A DNA stretch of 64,000 bases from contig JANQPH010000011.1 in NCBI GenBank assembly GCA_028285405.1, positions 62,001 through 126,000 on the forward strand, read 5' to 3'. A program made the position numbers and the translations under genes. Within the stretch, counting starts at the first letter, position 1. Every line of letters begins with the position of its first letter. The notes beneath the pieces were generated by a model that was not told the DNA's origin, made no database searches, and was given only the letters and a program-made list of their open reading frames with translations. Source of the stretch: Thermoleophilia bacterium (lineage in GTDB: Bacteria; Actinomycetota; Thermoleophilia; Miltoncostaeales; Miltoncostaeaceae). Shown here piece after piece: positions 57,837 to 64,000 of the stretch.

Positions 57837-57865
57837 GCCGCCGCAACTGAGACTCTAGCGTCTCA
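57827..57865. promoter_or_regulatory. Probable TetR operator with three half-sites
   Basis: TGAGAC (57848-57853) and GTCTCA (57860-57865) form a perfect inverted repeat with a 6-base centre. A further GTCTCA at 57827-57832 lies 33 bases upstream of the last one. They lie between divergent TetR and MMPL genes, downstream of the probable MMPL promoter, which is the classic position for repression. Confidence 0.7.
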
Positions 57866-57894
57866 TTCCGTGCCCGACGGTGGAGAGTAACCCG

Positions 57895-60156
57895 ATGAGT
57901 GACGACAACGGCCAGACCGGGCAGGACGCTCCACGTCCGCGCCACGAAGGGTCGATGGCGCGGCTGGCCCGCGCGTGCGCCAAGCACCGCCGCGTCACCA
58001 TCATCTCGTGGCTGGTCGCCGCGGTGGTGATCGTCTTCAGCGCGATCGGGCTCGGCGGGCAGCTCGCCGACGAGTTCACCATCCCCAACTCCGACGCCCA
58101 GCGGGCGATCGACCTGCTCGAGGAGCGGTTCCCGCAGGAGGCCGGCGACAACGCGCAGGTCGTGTTCGCGGTTCCCGAGGGCGAGACCCTCACCACGCCG
58201 CAGAACACCGCCGAGGTCGAGGGCGCGCTCGCCGAGGCGGGGACGATCAACGGGGTCACCCGAGTCGGCGACCCGTTCACCGATCAGGGCGGCGGCATCA
58301 GTGAGGACGGTCGGATCGCGTACGCCGAGGTCCAGTTCGACCAAGCGGCGTTCGAGGTCCCGCTCGAGGACATCGAGGCGCTCCAGGACGACCTGAACGA
58401 GCAACTGTCCGGAACCGGCATCCAGGCCGAGTTCACCGGCCCGGTCATCGTCGCCGCGGAGGCTCCCGCACCGTTCGGGACGCCCGAGCTGATCGGCCTC
58501 GGCGTGGCGATCCTGATCCTCCTCTTCATGCTCGGCGCGGTCGTCGGCGCGGTGATCCCGATCGGGATGGCGCTGATCTCGGTCATGCTCGGGATCTTCC
58601 TGCTGCTGATCGCGGCGGACTTCACGACCTTCAACACGATCACGCCCGTGCTCGCGGTGATGCTCGGGCTGGGTGTGGGCATCGACTACACCCTGTTCAT
58701 CCTCACCCGCTTCCGCGCGGCCCTCTCGCAGGGGATGAGTCCGGTCGACGCCGCCGCCGCGGCCGCCTCCACGGCCGGCCGAGCCGTGGTGTTCGCCGGC
58801 ATCACCGTGGCGATCTCGATCTCGGCCCTGCTCGTCATCGGCCTCGACTTCATCACCAAGCTCGGGCTCGGCGCGGCGATCACCGTCGTCACCGCGGTCC
58901 TGGTGGCGGTCACGCTGCTGCCGGCCGTCCTGAGCGCGCTCGGCCACCGCGTGAACAAGTGGAAGGTCCCGTTCATCACCCGCGAGGGCAGTCCCGCGGC
59001 CGACGAGCGCTCCTTCTTCGCCAAGTGGGGCCGGTTCGTGACGCGCAACGCCACCCCGGTGCTGATCGTGACCCTCGTGGTCCTGATCGTGCTCGCGGCG
59101 CCCGTGGCGTGGGCGCGGCTGGGGGCCGCAGACAGCGGCACCGCACCGCCCGGGACGACCCAGCGCGAGGCCTACGACCTGCTCGCCGAAGGGTTCGGCC
59201 AAGGCTTCAACGGTCCGCTGCTCGTCACGGTGGACCAGGCCAACGACCCCGACGCGGGCGAGGCGCTCGCCGAGGTGCTCGCCGCGCAGGAGGGCGTGGC
59301 GTTCGTTCCCCCCGCGATCGAGAACGAGGCCGGCGACACGGCGATCATCACCGTGTTCCCGACCTCCTCGCCGCAGTCGGCGGCCACCCAGGAGCTCGTG
59401 CGCGAGCTGCGGTCCGGGACGATCCCGACCGCGCTCGAGGGTTCCGAGGCCGAGGCGTTCGTGGGCGGCAACACCGCGGCGTTCGAGGACATCGCGACGC
59501 AGATCGAGGACCGACTGCCGCTCTTCCTGCTCGTGGCGATCGGGATCGTTTTCATCATCCTCTCGATGGCGTTCCGCTCGGTCGTGATCGCCCTGAAGGC
59601 GTCATTGACGACGCTCCTGTCGGCGCTCGCCGCGTTCGGAGTGCTGATCGCGGTCTTCCAGTTCGGCTGGGGCAACCAGATCATCGGCCTGGACACGACG
59701 GGACCGATCGAGACGTTCCTCCCGCCGATCATCTTCGCCATCCTGTTCGGCCTCTCGATGGACTACGAGGTGTTCCTCGTCAGCCGCATCCGCGAGGAGT
59801 ACGTGCGCCACGGCGACGCCCGGCGCGCGATCACCGACGGGATCTCGGCGATCGGACGGGTCGTGGTCGCGGCCGCGCTCATCATGGCGAGCGTGTTCCT
59901 GTCATTCGTGTTCGAGCCGGACCGTGGCATCAAGGAGTTCGGTCTCGGGCTCGGTGTGGCGATCCTGATCGACGCCTTCATCGTCCGAATGGCGATGGTG
60001 CCGGCGATCATGCACCTCATGGGAGACCGCATGTGGTGGATGCCGAAGTGGCTCGATCGGATCCTGCCGCGCATCACGATCGAGGCGCCCGAGTCGGATC
60101 CCGAGGAGGACGAGGACCGGGAGGGGTCGCAGCCGGCGCCGGCCGCCGGGTCGTAG
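57895..60156 (+). CDS. MMPL-family RND transporter under TetR control
   Basis: 753 residues in two halves. Asp-Tyr pairs lie at 264-265 (GIDYT) and 623-624 (SMDYE), as in proton-driven MMPL exporters. Large extracytoplasmic domains span about 55-195 and 405-540. The C-terminal tail is acidic. GGAGAG 7 bases before ATG 57895 sets the start. The neighbouring TetR gene suggests induction by the exported compound. It is only distantly similar to the MMPL protein at 4949-7243. Confidence 0.93.
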   Translation: MSDDNGQTGQDAPRPRHEGSMARLARACAKHRRVTIISWLVAAVVIVFSAIGLGGQLADEFTIPNSDAQRAIDLLEERFPQEAGDNAQVVFAVPEGETLTTPQNTAEVEGALAEAGTINGVTRVGDPFTDQGGGISEDGRIAYAEVQFDQAAFEVPLEDIEALQDDLNEQLSGTGIQAEFTGPVIVAAEAPAPFGTPELIGLGVAILILLFMLGAVVGAVIPIGMALISVMLGIFLLLIAADFTTFNTITPVLAVMLGLGVGIDYTLFILTRFRAALSQGMSPVDAAAAAASTAGRAVVFAGITVAISISALLVIGLDFITKLGLGAAITVVTAVLVAVTLLPAVLSALGHRVNKWKVPFITREGSPAADERSFFAKWGRFVTRNATPVLIVTLVVLIVLAAPVAWARLGAADSGTAPPGTTQREAYDLLAEGFGQGFNGPLLVTVDQANDPDAGEALAEVLAAQEGVAFVPPAIENEAGDTAIITVFPTSSPQSAATQELVRELRSGTIPTALEGSEAEAFVGGNTAAFEDIATQIEDRLPLFLLVAIGIVFIILSMAFRSVVIALKASLTTLLSALAAFGVLIAVFQFGWGNQIIGLDTTGPIETFLPPIIFAILFGLSMDYEVFLVSRIREEYVRHGDARRAITDGISAIGRVVVAAALIMASVFLSFVFEPDRGIKEFGLGLGVAILIDAFIVRMAMVPAIMHLMGDRMWWMPKWLDRILPRITIEAPESDPEEDEDREGSQPAPAAGS

Positions 60157-60180
60157 GCCCGGACCGGCCCGCTGGGTCGA

Positions 60181-60208
60181 GGGCCGCCGGCACATCCGTC
60201 GGCGGCCC
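60181..60208. terminator. Hairpin after the MMPL gene
   Basis: GGGCCGCCG pairs with CGGCGGCCC (9 bp) around a 10-base loop, 24 bases after the MMPL stop. It lies before a convergent gene and may serve both. Confidence 0.65.
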
Positions 60209-60249
60209 GTCGATCGGGGAGCGAGCGCGTAGGTTGCGCTCGGCTCCGG

Positions 60250-60669
60250 CTACATGCTCGTGGGTGCCCCGGGCTCGCGGGTACCGCGCCACACACCGTT
60301 CAGCGCCGACTGCAGGTACACGGTGTGAAGGCCGAGCACGATGAACGCGAGGACCAGCGAGAGCAGCGGCATCACCCGGTCCTCGGCCCCCGACATCTCC
60401 TGCGTCTTCGCCACCCGCTCCGGCGTCGTCCAGTTCGTCCAGAACCAGGGGACGATGATGTACGCGCCCGGGAAGATCGCGAGCACCGAGTTGGTCGGGT
60501 TGTTGTCGAGCGGCTGACCGATCGCGGCGCTGTAGTCGCGCATCTCGCGATTGATCTTGTACCACCAGACCAAGCCGTAGATGCCGAGCGTGATGATGCT
60601 GAGCGCCCACACCCCCCACGGGTGGCGGATCTTCACGTCGGCACCCTGGATGGTCAGCTCTTCGGCCAT
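60250..60669 (-). CDS. DUF4234-type small membrane protein
   Basis: 139 residues. The motif HPWGVWALSIITLGIYGLVWWYKINREMRDY is the DUF4234 signature (quoted here as key blocks HPWGVW, LGIYGLVWWYK and INREM). Two more spans follow. GAGGAG precedes ATG 60669. The function of the family is unknown. Confidence 0.87.
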   Translation of the reverse strand: MAEELTIQGADVKIRHPWGVWALSIITLGIYGLVWWYKINREMRDYSAAIGQPLDNNPTNSVLAIFPGAYIIVPWFWTNWTTPERVAKTQEMSGAEDRVMPLLSLVLAFIVLGLHTVYLQSALNGVWRGTREPGAPTSM

Positions 60670-60800
60670 CGGGGTCTCCTCGATTCGGGCCCCAGCCAGG
60701 AACTGAGGCTGGCGGCACACTACCCACGGAGTCGGGCGGGAGCGGCGCGCGACCGGGCATCTCGAGCGACCGGAACGGTCGCGCTCGACATGAGCGCGGG

Positions 60801-61565
60801 ATGTCGCCAGGCTCGCGGCCGGTGCGCCATGTGGACTTGATCACCCGGCTCGCTGTCGCGGCCATCGCCGGCGGGGCCGTTCTCTACGTCCTGCGGTTCG
60901 TGGCGACGGGCGGCGAGATCGGGCACCGCTTCCTGGTCCTGAACACCGTCCTCGCGGCGATCCCGCTCGTCGCGGCGGTCGCGCTCGTCAAGAAGCGCCG
61001 GCGCCGGCTCGAGGCGATCGTCCTCGGGCTCGTCTGGCTCGCGTTCCTGCCGAACGCGCCGTACCTCGTCACCGACCTGAAGCACCTGCCAGAGCCGGGC
61101 GGCGCGATCTACTGGTTCGACCTCGTCCTCATCTCGACGTTCGGGATGATCGGCCTGCTGTTGGGGAGCGCGAGCATCTATCTGGTGCACGACGCCGCTC
61201 GAGGGCGAGGCGGGATCGGGCGGGGCTGGCTGCTCGTGGCGGCGATCATCCCTCTGGTCGGGATCGGGGTGTCGCTGGGGCGGTTCGCTCGCTGGCACAC
61301 CTGGGACCTCCTCCTGGCGCCTCAGCTCATCCTCGGCGACGTGCTCGGAGGAGTCATCGATCCGCTCGGCCATCAGAAGGAGGTCGCGGTCGCGATCGCG
61401 ATGGCTTGGCTCGTCGCCGGCGCCTACCTGGTCTTCTTCGCCCTGATCGAGGCGCGGCCAGGGTCCGGGGCGGCCGGTGCGATACATCGTCATCCGGAGC
61501 CGCCGACTCACGGGCGCGAGGTAGGGTCGTCCCAGTGGTCCTCGCACGACGACAGTGGACGATGA
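60801..61565 (+). CDS. DUF1361 membrane protein
   Basis: 254 residues with about seven spans. GLVWLAFLPNAPYLVTDLKH is the DUF1361 hallmark, and SLGRFARWHTWDLL a second conserved block. The C-terminal 40 residues are polar and probably disordered. The start is uncertain: ATG 60801 has no clear ribosome-binding site, and GTG 60831 is an alternative. The role is unknown. Confidence 0.85.
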   Translation: MSPGSRPVRHVDLITRLAVAAIAGGAVLYVLRFVATGGEIGHRFLVLNTVLAAIPLVAAVALVKKRRRRLEAIVLGLVWLAFLPNAPYLVTDLKHLPEPGGAIYWFDLVLISTFGMIGLLLGSASIYLVHDAARGRGGIGRGWLLVAAIIPLVGIGVSLGRFARWHTWDLLLAPQLILGDVLGGVIDPLGHQKEVAVAIAMAWLVAGAYLVFFALIEARPGSGAAGAIHRHPEPPTHGREVGSSQWSSHDDSGR

Positions 61566-61702
61566 CGGGACGCGGATCGTGACCTGCGGCACGCGCCTCG
61601 AGTGGCCGGTCGGTGCCGGGCGCAGCGAGCTGTCCGGTCAGGGCAGGCCGCCGCGGTGCTCGTCCGTTCGGCCCGTCGTCCGCAGGGAGTAGATCGGGGG
61701 TC

Positions 61703-63043
61703 GTGGCCCAGCGCGTCGACGATCTGGTCGTCGGAAGCGGTCCGCTCGGAGCGATCGTGGCGCGCCGTCTGGCCGAAGGTGGGCGCAGGGTCGCGATCGT
61801 GGAGCGCGGCAGGGCCGTCACCGACCCTCCCGGCTCGCACCTTCGCAATCAGCCCGAGGCGGCCGATGACCCGGATGGGTTCTTTCCGCTCGGCGCTCGG
61901 TACCGAACCCTCTACGACGAGCGAGCGGCCGAGGATGGCCTGCCGGGGGCCTTCTGGACGTCCGTCGTCGGCGGCAGCGGCATCCTCTGGACCAACAACT
62001 GCCCCCGGGCCGTCGAGGGGGTCGATCGCCCGGACGAGCTGAGCTCGGGCGAGTGGGCCCGGTGCTACGCGCAGGCCGAGCGCTACCTCGCCGTCCGATC
62101 GGATCTCTTCGTGGACTCGTTCCGGCTGCGCGCCGTCGGCGACCGGCTGGAACGGGCCCTGGCGCCGGCCCACCGCTCGGTCTCGCGCCTGCCGTTGAGC
62201 GGATGGCGAGGTCGCGACGCGCCGATCCACTACGCCGCCCCGGCCGACGTGCTCGCCAGCGGGCCGCCCGTCGAGATCGTGCGCGGTGACGTCACGAGGA
62301 TCGGCCTCGGTGGCTCCCGGGTCACCGGTGTCGAGGTCGATGGCGTGCTGCGTCCCGCTGCGAACGTCGTCCTCGCCGCCGGGGCGGTCGACACCCCGGC
62401 CATCCTGTGGCGCTCCGGCGTCCGCCCGCCCGCGCTCGGCAGGTTCCTCTCGTACCACCACGTGCTCATCGCCCAGGTCGTGCTCGCCGACGGACTCTGG
62501 GACCAAGGTCACCCGGACGATCCGCCGCCGCGCCTGGGAATCCCACCGACGCCCGACAGGCCCTGGTTCGCGATGGTGCTCCGCGACACGTATCCGTTCG
62601 CGCCCGGGCCGTCGGACCGCGACGTGCCCGACGCGCGACTGCTCGAGCTTCAGCTCTTCTGCCCGATCGACCCGCGGCCGGACAACCGGCTTCGCGTGGA
62701 CGACGACGGTGAGGTCGCGTTCGAGATCGCCCCGAGCGCGGCCGACCAGTCGCGCATGCAGGCGCTCGAGCGGGACGCGGATGCGATCTGCGCGCTGATC
62801 GGCCGGTTTCGCGAGGGGTGCACACCGCGGTGGCTGACCCCCGACTCGTCTCACCTCATCGGCTCCTGCCGCATGGGGATGGACGCCGGCACGTCGGTGA
62901 CCGACACGTGTGGGCGGGTGCGCGGGTTCGAGAACCTCTATCTGGCGACCAACGGCCTGATCCCGTCGCGGCTGGCGGTCAACCCGACGCTGACCGGCGC
63001 GGCGCTGGCCGTACGGACGGCGGACGACATCCTCGCCTGGTGA
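61703..63043 (+). CDS. GMC-type FAD oxidoreductase
   Basis: 446 residues. The FAD motif VVGSGPLGAIVARRLAEGG opens the protein. VVGGSGILWTNN is the FAD-covering block. SSHLIGSCRMG and NGLIPSRLAVNPTLTGAALA give the catalytic His and Asn of the glucose-methanol-choline fold, closest in style to pyranose-oxidase/gluconate-dehydrogenase-like members. The GTG at 61703 directly precedes the FAD motif and is preferred over upstream in-frame ATG 61613. It oxidises an alcohol or sugar of unknown identity. Confidence 0.88.
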   Translation: MAQRVDDLVVGSGPLGAIVARRLAEGGRRVAIVERGRAVTDPPGSHLRNQPEAADDPDGFFPLGARYRTLYDERAAEDGLPGAFWTSVVGGSGILWTNNCPRAVEGVDRPDELSSGEWARCYAQAERYLAVRSDLFVDSFRLRAVGDRLERALAPAHRSVSRLPLSGWRGRDAPIHYAAPADVLASGPPVEIVRGDVTRIGLGGSRVTGVEVDGVLRPAANVVLAAGAVDTPAILWRSGVRPPALGRFLSYHHVLIAQVVLADGLWDQGHPDDPPPRLGIPPTPDRPWFAMVLRDTYPFAPGPSDRDVPDARLLELQLFCPIDPRPDNRLRVDDDGEVAFEIAPSAADQSRMQALERDADAICALIGRFREGCTPRWLTPDSSHLIGSCRMGMDAGTSVTDTCGRVRGFENLYLATNGLIPSRLAVNPTLTGAALAVRTADDILAW

Positions 63044-63067
63044 CCGAGACGGCTCGGTCGGGTGCGC

Positions 63068-63826
63068 TCAGTCGCCGCTCGAGCCGGGCCGCGTGGCGGT
63101 GAGCCGGTCGACGATCCACTTGCGGGCCGACCCGATCCTTGCCTGCTCGTCGGCATAGCGATGCTCGGCGCGCGCGGCTCTGTTGGGGTGGCGCGAGTAG
63201 CGGTGGTGGGCCCAAGGTGAGCTCGGCTTCGCGAGCCGGATCGCGCCGATCAGGCTCACGGGCAAGAAGAACACGCCGATGATGCCGGTCGCGATCTTGC
63301 CCTTCAGGATCGTGACGGCCACGAGCACGATGTTCGTCGCGGTCAGCGCCATGCCGCCGAGGAGTCCGATCCGGCTGCTGCGCTCCAGGTCGTCGACCCC
63401 GACGGGGCTGAGGCCGAGGAACAGCAGGCCCATGAACAGGCCGACCAGGATCACCGCGTCGATCGACTGGCGGCCCTCACTGCTCCAGTAGACGTCCTCC
63501 AGGTGCAGCCACAGGGCGAACTCGTCCATCGCAAGGGCTGCACCTCCGCCGAAGAGCGCCGCGAACACGACCGTCCAAGGCCCGCTGGGGTTGATGCCGA
63601 ACTCGAGGATCCCGGCGGCGAGCATCATGAAGATCCCGAACACCAGGTGGTGGATGTGGATTCCGCCGGACTCGACGTTCCCCGGCCACCAGCTGACACC
63701 GCGCCGGATCATGTGCACGGAGAGGCGGATGAACCCGAACGTCAGGATGAACGTGGCCACCATCCAGAAGAGCGGGCCCTTGCCGGGCTCGAGGATGAGC
63801 CGGTCGTAGAGGTCGACGATGGGCAG
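63068..63826 (-). CDS. Integral membrane protein, probable CTG start
   Basis: 252 residues with about six spans and conserved HIHHLVFGIFMMLAAG and DEFALWLHLEDVYW blocks. Protein-like sequence extends 21 residues upstream of the first canonical start (ATG 63763): LPIVDLYDRLILEPGKGPLF. CTG at 63826 has GGAG 5 bases before it, and an in-frame TGA lies just upstream at 63842-63844. CTG is therefore the best start candidate, although ATG 63763 cannot be excluded. The charged C-terminus (HHRYSRHPNRAARAEHRYADEQ) is cytoplasmic. The function is unknown. Confidence 0.82.
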   Translation of the reverse strand: MPIVDLYDRLILEPGKGPLFWMVATFILTFGFIRLSVHMIRRGVSWWPGNVESGGIHIHHLVFGIFMMLAAGILEFGINPSGPWTVVFAALFGGGAALAMDEFALWLHLEDVYWSSEGRQSIDAVILVGLFMGLLFLGLSPVGVDDLERSSRIGLLGGMALTATNIVLVAVTILKGKIATGIIGVFFLPVSLIGAIRLAKPSSPWAHHRYSRHPNRAARAEHRYADEQARIGSARKWIVDRLTATRPGSSGD

Positions 63827-63914
63827 CTGGGCTCCGTTCGGTCACGGGCGACGTGCTGTCAGACGTGCACGGGGAGTCTGACCGAGGGTGCGGGCTGCCG
63901 AGGAGGCGCTGCGG

Positions 63915-64000
63915 CTACCGGTCGTCGCCGCGCGGCAGGCTGCCGACGCTGACCGGGTGTGCCGTGGCGGCGGTGACCGCGTGCTCCGGATCGGGCTCCT
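63915..64000 (-). CDS. Partial CDS, C-terminal 28 residues only
   Basis: The minus strand is open from the window edge to a TAG at 63915-63917. It encodes an acidic, polar C-terminus (EPDPEHAVTAATAHPVSVGS, then LPRGDDR). Nothing of the fold is visible. It might instead be chance open sequence; its position before the leftward membrane protein is consistent with an upstream gene. Confidence 0.35.
   Translation of the reverse strand, partial: EPDPEHAVTAATAHPVSVGSLPRGDDR

Overview
The window is high-GC DNA with GTG/ATG starts, short Shine-Dalgarno sites and many 4-base start/stop overlaps. Several traits fit a high-GC actinobacterium: an F420-dependent-type oxidoreductase, MMPL exporters, a homodimeric AceE-type pyruvate dehydrogenase, many LxGC lipoproteins and RTX-like nonapeptide proteins. 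The style of the RTX-like proteins suggests class Thermoleophilia (Solirubrobacterales relatives). That placement is an inference from gene content; no rRNA, tRNA, CRISPR array, transposase or phage module was seen.

Layout. 1-4,900: small membrane or secreted proteins, two lipoproteins, a trypsin-like protease lipoprotein and an HNH endonuclease. 4,949-9,372: a leftward set of two tandem flippase-like (LPG_synthase_TM) proteins and an MMPL/RND exporter. 9,492-22,147: amino-acid permease, a secreted beta-propeller/RTX-like protein, a sugar (sorbosone) dehydrogenase, an F420-type oxidoreductase coupled to an MTA phosphorylase-like enzyme, a DUF2071/FAD-oxidoreductase pair, a secreted protein, transaldolase and an MFS transporter.

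22,300-42,000 is the most interesting part. It looks like one catabolic regulon: (i) a small Cys/His protein plus acetyl-CoA synthetase; (ii) an approximately 11.7 kb leftward operon of eleven genes (M24 peptidase-like, D-2-hydroxyacid dehydrogenase, SDR, adenine-deaminase-like amidohydrolase, OsmC, SDR, a complete sugar-type ABC importer, OsmC, fumarylacetoacetase-family hydrolase); (iii) an XRE-cupin regulator; (iv) a second complete sugar-type ABC importer. Three promoters, one before each structural-gene set, share the same architecture: TTGACG, 17 bp, TAGYNT, with two copies of GTTAGYSNNRCTNNC whose centres are exactly 21 bp apart and whose first copy begins 2 bp before the -10 box. This ties the three units to one regulator, most simply the XRE-cupin protein encoded between two of them. 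The substrate is not evident. Co-control of acetyl-CoA synthetase suggests that the pathway releases acetate.

42,100-64,000: a lipoprotein, a pyruvate dehydrogenase operon (E1-E2-E3 plus a membrane protein), two DHA2-type MFS exporters, a cold-shock/IF-1-like gene pair, an MscS channel, a GNAT acetyltransferase, a second RTX-like secreted protein, an isocitrate-lyase-family enzyme, a TetR/MMPL divergent pair with a visible operator, two small membrane proteins, a GMC-type oxidoreductase and a membrane protein that probably starts at CTG. Four convergent gene pairs (one of them tentative) end inside a shared CTAR tetranucleotide.
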